From: Myxococcales bacterium
Lineage (GTDB): Bacteria > Myxococcota_A > Bradymonadia > UBA7976 > UBA1532
NCBI GenBank assembly: GCA_020633555.1
Contig: JACKDL010000029.1
Span: forward strand, 1-64,000
Length of the DNA: 64,000 nucleotides
Reading direction: 5' to 3'
The notes beneath the pieces were generated by a model. The model did not search any database. It was not told the origin of the DNA and saw only the letters and a list, made by a program, of their open reading frames with translations. Shown here piece after piece: positions 52,269 through 60,529 of this stretch. Numbering within the stretch: the stretch's first letter is position 1; the number at the start of each line of letters is the position of its first letter. The position numbers were made by a program, and so were the translations under genes.

Positions 52269-53105
52269 GGCCTTCGGGCGCAGCACCACCCGCACCTGGG
52301 CCGTGCACGTCGCGTCGGGCCCCACCACCACCGGCAGCCGCTCGAAGGTGCGCTGCAAGCAGTCGCTCAGGTTGCTGTCGAGCAGGGTGGCCTCCTCCAG
52401 GCGCGCCACCGTACGGCCTTGGGGGCCCTCGGCGGTCACCGCGTAGGTGAGCCGGCCGCCCCGGGGCGGATCCAGGTCGTAGCAGGCAGCGAGCTGGGGC
52501 CCCAGGTCCTCCAGCGCGCGGCCGAACCTGGCTTGCGCCGCGCACGCGCCCTGAAAGGCGAAGGGCCGCACGGCCACGTCCACGGCTGCGGGCGCCGCGG
52601 CGTCCGCGGCGGGCTCGTCGGTGGGCAGGAGGGGCGAGCTGCGTCCGCCGCGGAAGACGGGCCCCGCGAACGGGTAGGGCACGCGGGCGCCGGCCGGAGG
52701 CGCGGGCACGGCGGGATCCACCGGCGTCGGGCCGGGGGCCCAGCCGGCGATGCGCCACACGCCCGCCTGCTGGGTCAGCCACAGGGTCTGCAGGTGCGGC
52801 TTGCCCTGGAGCGTGATCAACGCCTCGACCACCACCCGCCCGTCGATGGATCTCACCCGCCACACGTCCTCGAAGGTCAGCTCGGCGGGCTGTGCCACCA
52901 GCAGCCGCAGCGGGAAGTCGGCCGGCTGGACCTCGGGAGCGAAGCGATCGGCCAGCGCGGCCGGCTCGTCGAAGACGTGGTGCTGCAGGAAGGTGATCGC
53001 GCGCCCCTCGGCGTCGGCCGGCTCGGCGATCCTGGGGGCGCCGTCCCGCTCGCAGGCGGTGAGGGCCAGCAGCGCCACCAGCGCGCTCGCGCGCCACGCC
53101 CTCAT
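52260..53105 (-). CDS. Lipoprotein with AgmX/PglI-like C-terminal domain
   Basis: 281 residues from ATG 53105, overlapping the previous gene's stop (ATGA). Lipoprotein signal 'ASALVALLALTACERDG'. The middle (about 40-130) is a small alpha/beta domain resembling a nuclear transport factor 2-type fold ('FEDVWRVRSIDGRVVVEALI'). The C-terminal 95 residues ('LGPQLAACYDLDPPRGGRLT', 'VTAEGPQGRTVARLEEATLL', 'SDCLQRTFERLPVV') have the paired-Cys, strand-rich pattern of the AgmX/PglI C-terminal domain found in gliding and TonB-like proteins of myxobacteria. Last gene of a three-gene operon with an ExbD-like lipoprotein and an Rsm22-like methyltransferase. Confidence 0.65.
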   Translation of the reverse strand: MRAWRASALVALLALTACERDGAPRIAEPADAEGRAITFLQHHVFDEPAALADRFAPEVQPADFPLRLLVAQPAELTFEDVWRVRSIDGRVVVEALITLQGKPHLQTLWLTQQAGVWRIAGWAPGPTPVDPAVPAPPAGARVPYPFAGPVFRGGRSSPLLPTDEPAADAAAPAAVDVAVRPFAFQGACAAQARFGRALEDLGPQLAACYDLDPPRGGRLTYAVTAEGPQGRTVARLEEATLLDSNLSDCLQRTFERLPVVVGPDATCTAQVRVVLRPKASP

Positions 53106-54166
53106 GGACGGCGGCTCGCCAGCGGCAGCCCGGGGGCCGCCACCTGCCAGTGGTCGAGCAGATCGACGGTGCGCGCGTGATCGGTCTCGAAGTTGGCGAT
53201 GAGCACGGCGCCCACGGGCCGCAGGGGCTTCAGCCGCTGGAAGGCCGCCGCCAGCGAGCCGGGGTTCAGCCGGCCGCCGGCCTGGGTGGGCACCACCTCG
53301 ACCTGATCGCCCACCTGCAGCCGCACCTCGGCCATGTCGCGCTGGATGACCACCAGGGGCGGCGCGGCGGGGCCCCGGGGTCGCGGACCGCGGCGGGCCA
53401 GGGGCAGGGTGGCGGGCTTGCCGGCGGGCCCGCGGACGGCCAGGCGCAGCCCCTCGGCGCCCGCCTCGACGGCCCAGTCGGCCAGCAGCGCGTGGCGGCT
53501 GGCGGCGGCCCCGCCGGGCAAGGCGATGACCACCTCGGGCACGGCCGTGGCGTGCACGGCCTGGGCGAGGCGGTGGCGCACCTGCAGGTGCCGCTGGATG
53601 GCCTCGACCACCGGATCGTGCTGGTTGGCCACCGGATCGCCGTCCACCCAGACCCGCGCCTCGTGGGCCACCACCACCACCTGGGCGGTGGGGCGTCCAT
53701 CGGCGTCGCGCCCGGCCAGGCCGCCGCGCCACGGCTCGGCGTTGGGCGCGCCAGGCAGGCCGTCCGGGCCCAGCAGGTCCAGCCAGATCTGCTGCTCTTC
53801 GGGGGGCGGGACCTCGACCACCTGCCAGGCGTCCAGGCCCCGGGCCAGCACCACGTCGAGCGCCAGGGGCCAGTCGTCGACGCTGAAGGCCACCCGGGCG
53901 GCGCGGCGGTCGGCGTCCAGCCGACGCAGCTCGGTCACGGGCAGCCGCTCGTAGCGCTTGGGATCCACCCGCCGGGCCAGCAGGAACGCGTCGAAGGCGG
54001 CCGGCGCGAAGTGGCGGCTGCGGGCGGCCACGTCGAACAGGGCCGGCCCGAAGGCGGCCTCCACCGTGGCCAGGGGCGACGTCAGGTGATCCGCGGGCGG
54101 CGGCGCCTCGCCCCCGCAGGCCCCCAGGACCACCGTGACCAGGGCCGTCCACACCGCGCGCCTCAC
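53102..54166 (-). CDS. Lipoprotein with ExbD-like domain, function unknown
   Basis: 354 residues from GTG 54166 (GTGA overlap with the upstream gene). Lipoprotein signal 'AVWTALVTVVLGACGGE'. The central region (about 160-260) has the strand-helix order of ExbD/TolR periplasmic domains: 'QVVVVAHEARVWVDGDPVAN', a helix 'DPVVEAIQRHLQVRH', 'EVVIALPGGAAASRHALLAD' and 'VEAGAEGLRLAVRG'. The C-terminus repeats a similar unit ('LRPVGAVLIANFETDHARTV'). ExbD proteins normally have an inner-membrane helix, not a lipid anchor, so this would be a free-standing relative. The assignment is tentative. Confidence 0.55.
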   Translation of the reverse strand: MRRAVWTALVTVVLGACGGEAPPPADHLTSPLATVEAAFGPALFDVAARSRHFAPAAFDAFLLARRVDPKRYERLPVTELRRLDADRRAARVAFSVDDWPLALDVVLARGLDAWQVVEVPPPEEQQIWLDLLGPDGLPGAPNAEPWRGGLAGRDADGRPTAQVVVVAHEARVWVDGDPVANQHDPVVEAIQRHLQVRHRLAQAVHATAVPEVVIALPGGAAASRHALLADWAVEAGAEGLRLAVRGPAGKPATLPLARRGPRPRGPAAPPLVVIQRDMAEVRLQVGDQVEVVPTQAGGRLNPGSLAAAFQRLKPLRPVGAVLIANFETDHARTVDLLDHWQVAAPGLPLASRRP

Positions 54167-55272
54167 GGCAGCACCTCGACGGCGCCGCCAGGCGGCAGGC
54201 GCAGGGTGTCGTGGCCCGCAGGGTCCGCGCCGGTGAACCGCAGCCCCGCGTGCAACTCCGCGTCATTGAAGGCGATGTTCTCGGGGCTCCGGTCGCGCTT
54301 CTGCAGCTCCAGGTGAGTCAGGCTGCCGTCGGCCAGGCACACGCGGGCCCGGGTGCGGCCCTTCTCGCGGCGGGGCTCGGCCACCACCCGGGCGTCCACC
54401 CGGCCCTGCGGGGTGGCCCGCGAGACGGCGAACCAGGTGGCCTGCAGCAGGTCGCGGCGGGTGCCCACCGCCCGGTCCACCGCGGCCATGAAGGCGGGGC
54501 GCTCGAAGGCCCAGGCGGCGTGGCACCAGTCGCCCGCCGCCAGGGCCGGGCAGGGTCGGCTGTGGGGGCAGGGCAGGTGGGCGTGCCAGCCGCCGGCCAC
54601 CAGCGCGTCGCGCAGCGCCAGCGCGCGCCGGCTGGGCTCGGCGGCGGCCGGCTCCAAGGCCAGGGCGAAGCCGTCCGGGCTCACCAGCCTGTCCAGCAGC
54701 GCCACCAGGCCCGCGTCGGCGGTGGCGGGCAGCTCGTTGACCACGTTCATCATCAGCGCGAGGTCGGCGGGGGGGCCCGCCCAGTCGGGTGCCGTGAGGT
54801 CCAGCAGGCGGGTCTGCACGGGCAGATCCAGCGCGGCGGCCAGCGCCTGGGCGGCCTGCAGGTTGGCGGCCCGGTGGTCGGTGAGGGTGTGCTGCACGGT
54901 CCGGCCGTTGGCCCGGGCCCACAGCCCGACCCCCACCACCCCGGTGCCGGGGCCGCCGCCAAGCTCCACCACCGAGAAGGGCTCGGGCAGGTGCGCGGCC
55001 AGCCGATCGAGGGCCGGCCAGAGCTTGGGGGCGTTCGCGCACAGGTAGTAGGTCTGGTAGGCCGCCCGCAGGTCCGCGCGCTCCAGGTAGCTGCCGCCGG
55101 CGAACCGGGCCCGGTCCTGGGTCAGGCCCATCTGCAGGGCCGCCACCCCCTGGGCCAGGCGGGCCACGGTGGTGGGGGCCTCCAGGGGGCCGTGCAGGCG
55201 CGCCAGGGCGGCCAGCAGGGGCTCAGGCACCGACAGGGCGGTGCCGCTTCTTCGGCGGTCGCGGCGGCTCAC
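54163..55272 (-). CDS. Rsm22-like SAM-dependent methyltransferase
   Basis: 369 residues from GTG 55272. N-terminal helical part 'LLAALARLHGPLEAPTTVAR', then the 'SYLERADLRAAYQTYYLCAN' lead-in typical of this group, SAM site 'FSVVELGGGPGTGVVGVGLW', 'LALMMNVVNELPA' and the late Cys cluster 'LPCPHSRPCPALAAGDWCHA' that in Rsm22 binds a metal cluster. Rsm22 proteins are linked to small ribosomal subunit assembly in mitochondria and bacteria; whether they methylate rRNA is debated. A C-terminal beta-domain carries a 'LQKRDRSPENIAFNDAE' segment. First gene of the operon with the ExbD-like and AgmX-tail genes. Confidence 0.75.
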   Translation of the reverse strand: MSRRDRRRSGTALSVPEPLLAALARLHGPLEAPTTVARLAQGVAALQMGLTQDRARFAGGSYLERADLRAAYQTYYLCANAPKLWPALDRLAAHLPEPFSVVELGGGPGTGVVGVGLWARANGRTVQHTLTDHRAANLQAAQALAAALDLPVQTRLLDLTAPDWAGPPADLALMMNVVNELPATADAGLVALLDRLVSPDGFALALEPAAAEPSRRALALRDALVAGGWHAHLPCPHSRPCPALAAGDWCHAAWAFERPAFMAAVDRAVGTRRDLLQATWFAVSRATPQGRVDARVVAEPRREKGRTRARVCLADGSLTHLELQKRDRSPENIAFNDAELHAGLRFTGADPAGHDTLRLPPGGAVEVLP

Positions 55273-55354
55273 CCGGGCGAGTCTACCGGCCCCGGGGCCG
55301 GCCCTGCTATCCTCCGCGGCCCGTGCGTGCACCCCTTTCCCCCGCAGGTGGCCC

Positions 55355-55660
55355 ATGAGCCCCGAGATCTGGCTGTCGCTGCTGGCCGGCCTGGCCCTCG
55401 CCTCGGCGGGGGGCGTCTGGGCCCGGCGGCGGGCAGCGCGGGCCGACGACCTGGCCGCGGCCCGGGAGCGGGTGGCCCGCCTGGAGGCCCGCCTGGCCGA
55501 GGCGCTCCAGCGAGTGCCCGAGCGCGACCGCCGGGCGGCCGAGGCGGATCCCGCCACCGTGGTGGGGCTGGCGGCCCCGCTGATGGCCGATCTTCGGGAC
55601 CTCCACGCCCGGCTCGACGGCGCCCGCGCGTGGCTGGCGGGCTTGGAGGCGCGGCGATGA
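55355..55660 (+). CDS. Small membrane-anchored coiled-coil protein
   Basis: 101 residues from ATG 55355. One N-terminal helix ('IWLSLLAGLALASAGGVWA'), then Arg/Glu/Ala-rich heptads (about 28-65) and a second helix ('LMADLRDLHARLDGARAWLA'). No family recognised. The stop overlaps the start of the pseudouridine synthase-methyltransferase gene (ATGA). Its size and layout resemble small division or envelope scaffolding proteins, but this is only a resemblance. Confidence 0.6.
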   Translation: MSPEIWLSLLAGLALASAGGVWARRRAARADDLAAARERVARLEARLAEALQRVPERDRRAAEADPATVVGLAAPLMADLRDLHARLDGARAWLAGLEARR

Positions 55661-57177
55661 TCCTGCCGCGGGTGCGCGACGCGCTGCCCACCCCCGGCGA
55701 GGCGCCCCGGGTGCTGTTCGAGGACGCCGATCTGGTGGTGGTGGCCAAGCCGCCGGGCTGGTTGACCCACCCGGACGGCACCGGCGACCGGCCCGCCGTG
55801 ACGACCACGGTGGGGGCCCATGGGGTTCACCAGCGACTGGACGTGGACACCACCGGGGTGCTCGCCCTGAGCCGCAGCGCTCGGGGTGATGCCCTGCTGT
55901 GCGCCGCCTTCGCGCAGGGCAAGGCGCGCAAGATCTACCGCGCCGTGGTGGACGGGGCGCCGCCGGCCCGCCAGGTCCTCTCGCAGCCGCTCGACGGCAA
56001 GCCCGCCGAGACCCGGGTGGAGGTGGAGCGCGCGGGGGACGGCTGGGCGCTGGTGCGCTGCGAGCCCGTGACGGGCCGTACCCACCAGATCCGCCGCCAC
56101 CTGGCTGGGGCCGGCACGCCCATCCGGGGCGACGGGCGCTACGGCGACGCGCTGGACCGCCAGGCGCCGCACGCCCTGCTGCACTGCGCCGCGCTGCACC
56201 TACCGGGGCCGCGGGTGTTCGAGGCGCCGCCACCGCCGGCCTTCGCCCGCTACCTGGGGCTGGATGCTGCGGCGGCCCGCGCGGGGCTGGCTGAGGATCC
56301 GGCCACCACCTGCTATCGGGAGCTCGACGGCGAGGGCGACGGCACGCCCGGCTGGGTGGTGGATCGCTACGGCGACTGGCTGTGGGTGCACCACCACCTG
56401 GCCCACCCCGCCGGGCCGCTGCCCCCGGCCGCGGGCGTCTACACGGTGGCCGCCCACCCCGACCGAAGCCGCGGGCAGCAGCCCCCGCCGGCCCACAGCG
56501 CGGGGGCGCCGGCGCCCGAGTGGCTCGATGTGTGGGAACATGGCGTGGCCCACCGGGTCCAACTGGGCGTGCAGCACCTGTCCACCGGCATCTTCCTCGA
56601 CCAGCGGCCCCAGCGGGCCTGGCTGGCCCGGCACGCGGCGGGCATGCGGGTGCTGAACCTGTTCGCCCACGGGGGGGCCTTCAGCGTGGCCGCCGCCGTG
56701 GGGGGCGCGCAGACGGTGAGCGTGGATCTGTCGAAGCAGTGGCTGGGGCGGGTGGGGCCTTCGCTGGCGGCCAACGGGCTGGACCCGGATCCCGGCGCCC
56801 ACGACACCATCTACGGTGACGTGTTCGACTGGGCCCGCCGGCTGGCCAACCGGGGCGAGCGCTTCGACCTGGTGATCTGCGACCCGCCCAGCACCAGCGT
56901 GGGCAAGCGCAAGCGGCGCTGGTCGGCGGCGAAGGACTACCCCGAGCTGGTGGGCCTGCTGAGCCCGCTGGTGGCGCCCGGCGGCGCGCTGTGGGCGGCC
57001 ACCAACCACCGCGGCGTCACGCCGGCGCGGTTCGCCGAGCTGGTGGGCCGCGGCGCGCCCTGGGGGGCCTGGCTGGAGCGGGTCTGCCCCCCGGCCGTGG
57101 ACTTCCCCGGGCCCGCGGGGCCGGCCCCCGTGAAGACGCACGTCTGGCGTTGGCCCAAGCACGGCGTGGAGACCTGA
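55657..57177 (+). CDS. RluA-type pseudouridine synthase fused to an RlmI-like methyltransferase
   Basis: 506 residues from ATG 55657. Residues about 15-200 are an RluA-type pseudouridine synthase: 'VLFEDADLVVVAKPPGWLTH', the catalytic motif 'HQRLDVDTTGVLAL' (D62), 'YRAVVDGAPP' and 'EPVTGRTHQIRRHLAGAGTP'. Residues about 215-506 are a class I SAM methyltransferase of the RlmI/RlmK type: 'GWVVDRYGDWLWVHHH', 'STGIFLDQRPQRAWLA', SAM site 'VLNLFAHGGAFSVAAAVGGA', and 'LVICDPPSTSVGKRKRRW' (D409-P411). Free-standing enzymes make pseudouridine and 5-methylcytosine-type marks in rRNA. The fusion predicts two modifications on one rRNA region. The N-terminal S4 domain is missing. Confidence 0.88.
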   Translation: MILPRVRDALPTPGEAPRVLFEDADLVVVAKPPGWLTHPDGTGDRPAVTTTVGAHGVHQRLDVDTTGVLALSRSARGDALLCAAFAQGKARKIYRAVVDGAPPARQVLSQPLDGKPAETRVEVERAGDGWALVRCEPVTGRTHQIRRHLAGAGTPIRGDGRYGDALDRQAPHALLHCAALHLPGPRVFEAPPPPAFARYLGLDAAAARAGLAEDPATTCYRELDGEGDGTPGWVVDRYGDWLWVHHHLAHPAGPLPPAAGVYTVAAHPDRSRGQQPPPAHSAGAPAPEWLDVWEHGVAHRVQLGVQHLSTGIFLDQRPQRAWLARHAAGMRVLNLFAHGGAFSVAAAVGGAQTVSVDLSKQWLGRVGPSLAANGLDPDPGAHDTIYGDVFDWARRLANRGERFDLVICDPPSTSVGKRKRRWSAAKDYPELVGLLSPLVAPGGALWAATNHRGVTPARFAELVGRGAPWGAWLERVCPPAVDFPGPAGPAPVKTHVWRWPKHGVET

Positions 57178-58622
57178 TGAGCCTGTCCGAAGACCGCAAG
57201 CGCACCCTGCTGCTGGTGGGGATCCTGGGGGTGGTGCTGGGCACGGGCCTGGTGCAGTACCTGTGGCAGCAGAAGCGCGAGGCCGCCGCGGTGGCCCAGG
57301 CCAACCGCCCCGAGGCCCGGGCCCAGGCGGCGCTGCAGGACGCGGATCGCGCCACGCTGGCCCATGATCTGGGGGCAGCGGATCAGGCGCTGCTTCGGGC
57401 CCGGGAGGCCCTGGACGCGGTGCTGCTGGAGCGGCCGACGGACGAGGGCGCGCTGCGCTCGCGGCTGGTGGTGGCTCGGCGCCTGGCCAACGTGGCCGAG
57501 CAGGCGGGGCGGGCGGCGCAGGCCCGCGAGCACTTGAGCGACGCGTGGCGGCGGGCGCAGGCCCTTTTCGAGGCGCAGCGCACGGGCGAGCGGGCCCGCC
57601 TGGACCTGCTGACGGTGGCCCGCGAGTTGGCGGCCGTCCTGGATCGAGCTGGCGAACACAGCGCCGCCGCGCAGCGCACCGAGGAGGCCGCCAAGGCCGT
57701 CGAGGGGTCGCTGAAGGGGCTGACGCCCCCGCACACCGTGCGGCTGGCGCTGGTGGACACCTGGGAGGCGGCGGCCAGGGGGCACGGGGCGGCGAAGACC
57801 GCCGACGCGGCCATCGCGGCGGCCCGGCAGGCCATCGCCCACGCCGAGGGGGCCGTGAAGACCAGCGACCAGCCGGCGGTGGCCATGGCGCGGCTGTCGA
57901 ACGTGGCGGGCGAGGCCGCCAAGCTGGCCAGCGAGCTGGGGCACGAGAGCGTGGCCGACCTGGAGGCGCAGGTGATTCGCCTGCTGCGCGCCCGGCTGGA
58001 CACGGCCCAGGATCCCGACGCCGTGCGGCGCACCTTGGGCATCTGGCTGGCCCACCGGGCCGAGCGCGTCAAGGCCACGGACGACGCGGCGGCGCTGGCG
58101 GCGCTGGAGGAGGCCATCGCCTTGCGCAAGGCCCTGGTGGCGCGCAACCCCGAGGACGCCGAGGCCCGCGAGGAGTACGTGCGCGCCCTGAACGCCTTCG
58201 GGGCCTTCCACAGCGAGAAGGACCGGGACGACAAGGCCGTGGCGCGTTACGCCGAGGCGGCGGAGGCGGCGGCGGGCCTGCCCGAAGGTGGCGGCCGTAT
58301 GCGCTTGATCGCCTTGGGGAATCAGGCGCACGTGCTGGGGCGGCTCGATCGCATCGCGGAGTCCCGGGCGGTGGCCGAGCAGGCGTGGATCCTGGGCCAG
58401 CGGCTGGCGGACGGGACCAAGGCCGATCCCAAGGCGGCCGAGGACGCCGCCCGCGCCGGCCTGCGCTATGCGCGGGTGCTGCGGGCGCCGCCCAAGCCAC
58501 AGAAGGACCAGGCGCGCACGGTAGTGCAGCAGGCCCGGGACCGGCTGGCGGGGCTGAAGGGGTCGCGGGCCCAGGAGATCGGCAAGGCCCTCGCCGAGCT
58601 GTCGGAGGAGCTGGGCCGCTGA
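57177..58622 (+). CDS. Membrane-anchored TPR-like helical repeat protein
   Basis: 481 residues from ATG 57177 (TGATG overlap). One N-terminal membrane helix ('TLLLVGILGVVLGTGLVQYL'), then all-helical Ala-rich repeats resembling TPR units ('AADQALLRAREALDAVLLER', 'AAALAALEEAIALRKALVAR', 'DDKAVARYAEAAEAAAGLPE', 'IALGNQAHVLGRLDRIAESR'). Such proteins are scaffolds; the partner is unknown. Coupled to the rRNA-modifying fusion gene but probably unrelated in function. Confidence 0.7.
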   Translation: MSLSEDRKRTLLLVGILGVVLGTGLVQYLWQQKREAAAVAQANRPEARAQAALQDADRATLAHDLGAADQALLRAREALDAVLLERPTDEGALRSRLVVARRLANVAEQAGRAAQAREHLSDAWRRAQALFEAQRTGERARLDLLTVARELAAVLDRAGEHSAAAQRTEEAAKAVEGSLKGLTPPHTVRLALVDTWEAAARGHGAAKTADAAIAAARQAIAHAEGAVKTSDQPAVAMARLSNVAGEAAKLASELGHESVADLEAQVIRLLRARLDTAQDPDAVRRTLGIWLAHRAERVKATDDAAALAALEEAIALRKALVARNPEDAEAREEYVRALNAFGAFHSEKDRDDKAVARYAEAAEAAAGLPEGGGRMRLIALGNQAHVLGRLDRIAESRAVAEQAWILGQRLADGTKADPKAAEDAARAGLRYARVLRAPPKPQKDQARTVVQQARDRLAGLKGSRAQEIGKALAELSEELGR

Positions 58623-58650
58623 GCCGACCGACCCGCTGACGGGCGATCCT

Positions 58651-59196
58651 TCAGGGGAACTCGCAGCCGCCGTCCATGCAGCGCCGCCCTGGCCCGCACT
58701 CGGCGTCCCCGGCGCACAAGACCTCGGCGTCGGCGCGCACGCAGCGCCCCGCAGCGCTGCACAGCGGGCGTGCGCCGCCCTCGCAGTCGCTGTCGTCGAA
58801 GCAGGCCACGCAGACGCCCACCGCGCCCTCGTCGGGCAGGGCGCATTGCGGCTGCGCCACGGGGCAGTCGAAGGCCTCGCGGCAGGCGCCCTGGCCCACC
58901 GGGACGCAGGTGTTCTGCCCGTCGCACACCGGCCGCGCAGCCGGGCAGTCGGCGGCGTCCAGGCAGGCCACGCACACCCCGTCGGCTCGGCAGCGCCCGG
59001 TGGGATCCGCGCAGCGATCGTCGTCCCCCTGGCACCCCCCGGGGGCGGCATCGGGCCCGGCATCGCCCTGGCCGCCGCTGCCCCCGCCGCCCACCGCCGC
59101 GTCCACCACCGGCGCGGTGACGGTGTCGTCCACGTCGCAGGCGCCCAGCGCTGCGGCCAGCAGGGCCACCGCCCCGATCCAGGTGCGCGCGCTCAC
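58651..59196 (-). CDS. Small Cys-rich lipoprotein
   Basis: 181 residues from GTG 59196, overlapping the stop of the upstream hydrolase gene (GTGA). Lipoprotein signal 'WIGAVALLAAALGACDVDD' with Asp after the lipid Cys, a Gly/Asp spacer, then four or five repeated Cys units of the 'C-x(3)-D/A-C-x(5)-P-x-C' type ('CVACLDAADCPAARPVCDG', 'CREAFDCPVAQPQCAL', 'CVACFDDSDCEGGARPLC', 'CAGDAECGPGRRCMDGGC'). Disulfide-stabilised surface protein, function unknown; the same module type occurs in the lipoproteins at 14970 and 43845. Confidence 0.75.
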   Translation of the reverse strand: MSARTWIGAVALLAAALGACDVDDTVTAPVVDAAVGGGGSGGQGDAGPDAAPGGCQGDDDRCADPTGRCRADGVCVACLDAADCPAARPVCDGQNTCVPVGQGACREAFDCPVAQPQCALPDEGAVGVCVACFDDSDCEGGARPLCSAAGRCVRADAEVLCAGDAECGPGRRCMDGGCEFP

Positions 59197-60080
59197 TGTG
59201 CCCCCTCCGGGCGCCCGAAGAAGGCGTCGATGGCCGCCAGCACCGCCCGCGGGGCCTCGACGGGCAGGAAGTGGCCGGCGCCTTCAATCAGCGTCACCTG
59301 GTGGCGCTGGGCGAACGCGGCCGTGGGATCGCCCCGGAAGAAACCAGGGCCGATGCAGGCGTCGTCCGTGCCGCCCAACACCAGCGCGGGCACGGGCAGT
59401 GGGCGGTTCGTGATCGCCAGGCTGGCGCGCCAGCGGGCCGGGCGCCGGGGCCACAGGGCTCGGTAGTAGCCCAACGCCGTGGCCAGGGCGCCGGGGGGCG
59501 CCAGAGCCCGGCGGGCGGCCGCGAGCTGGGCCTCGCTGGCCTGGAATCGAGGGCTCCAGCTCCGCCACAGCCGGTCCACGTAGGTCCCGCCCGTGGCCTG
59601 CAAGGCGCGCACGGCGCCAGGGACTTGGAAGGCCCCCATGTAGGCGCTGCGCCGGAGCTGGCCCGGGTCACGGGGCAGACCGGCGATGAGCCAGGGGATG
59701 GGCGGCACGCTCAACAGCGCCACGCCGGCCACCCGGGGGCCGTCGGCGGCGGCCTGCGCCACCGCGCTGCCCCAGTCGTGGCCCACCAGCAGCGTGTGCT
59801 GAAAGCCCAGGGCGTCCAGCAGCTCGCCCACGTCGGCGGCCAGCCCCGCCAGGCTCAGATCGGCGCCGGGGCTGCTCTCGGACAGGCCGTAGCCGCGCAG
59901 GTAGGGGACCGCCACCCGCCAGCCCCGCTGGGCCAACCCGTGGGCCAGCCCCATCATGTTGGCCGGCGCGTCGGGGAAGCCGTGCAGGAGTAGAGCGTCC
60001 CGCGGGCCGTCGCCCACCACCGTCAGGCAGTAGCGGCAGCCGCGGATCCAGTGGACTTCGGTGCGGACTGCGGTGTGCAT
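59193..60080 (-). CDS. Alpha/beta hydrolase, epoxide hydrolase-like
   Basis: 295 residues from ATG 60080. Seen: 'LLLHGFPDAPANMMGLAHGL' (oxyanion HGFPD), 'VAVPYLRGYGLSE', the nucleophile elbow 'LLVGHDWGSAVAQAAADG' with Asp (D102) instead of Ser, and the catalytic His in 'LIEGAGHFLPVEAP'. An Asp nucleophile in GHDWG is the mark of epoxide hydrolases and haloalkane dehalogenases; the cap region has Tyr residues ('ALGYYRALW') that could polarise an epoxide. Substrate unknown. Coupled to the Cys-rich lipoprotein gene by a GTGA overlap. Confidence 0.88.
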   Translation of the reverse strand: MHTAVRTEVHWIRGCRYCLTVVGDGPRDALLLHGFPDAPANMMGLAHGLAQRGWRVAVPYLRGYGLSESSPGADLSLAGLAADVGELLDALGFQHTLLVGHDWGSAVAQAAADGPRVAGVALLSVPPIPWLIAGLPRDPGQLRRSAYMGAFQVPGAVRALQATGGTYVDRLWRSWSPRFQASEAQLAAARRALAPPGALATALGYYRALWPRRPARWRASLAITNRPLPVPALVLGGTDDACIGPGFFRGDPTAAFAQRHQVTLIEGAGHFLPVEAPRAVLAAIDAFFGRPEGAQ

Positions 60081-60154
60081 GTCCGCGGTGTACCCGACCG
60101 GGCGGGGTGGTCGAAAGCCTCGACACTCCGCGTCGTTTCCCGCAGGTTTTCCCC

Positions 60155-60529
60155 GTGGAACGCGACGAATTGATGGATGTCCTCTTGGATTTGAAGCACG
60201 ACCTGGGCAAGCACCTGCCCCGGCCCGTGCGCTGGTTGCCGCCGGACGCCTCGGCCGACGACCTGCGCGCGGCGCTGCGGCAGGCGCTCGAGCGCACCCA
60301 CGGGGGCCGCTCGGCGGCGGCGCTGTGGGCCGACGCTGAAGGGGAGCTGGCGTCGGTGGCGCAGCGGCCGGCGTTCCAGGCCCTGGCCTTGGCCGTCCAG
60401 CGCGCCTTGGCCTGGGGCGCGCGGCTCGATGACCCGGACGCGGCCCTGGATCGCGCGGCCGTCGAGGCGGATCTGCTGGCGGTGGGCCCCGCGGTGGCGG
60501 CCCTGATGGACGCGGTGGCCCATGGCTGA
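60155..60529 (+). CDS. Small helical protein upstream of the AAA+ regulator
   Basis: 124 residues from GTG 60155; GTG 60107 and ATG 60173 are alternatives. Entirely helical ('ELMDVLLDLKHDLGKHLPRP', 'DLRAALRQALERTHGGRSAA', 'LAVQRALAWGARLDDPDAAL'). No family recognised. Its stop overlaps the start of the AAA+ response regulator by eight bases, so it is likely to act with it, perhaps as a phosphotransfer or anti-activator partner; there is one His in the helix 'DLKHDLGKHL' that would fit an HPt-like protein, which is speculation. Confidence 0.6.
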   Translation: MERDELMDVLLDLKHDLGKHLPRPVRWLPPDASADDLRAALRQALERTHGGRSAAALWADAEGELASVAQRPAFQALALAVQRALAWGARLDDPDAALDRAAVEADLLAVGPAVAALMDAVAHG

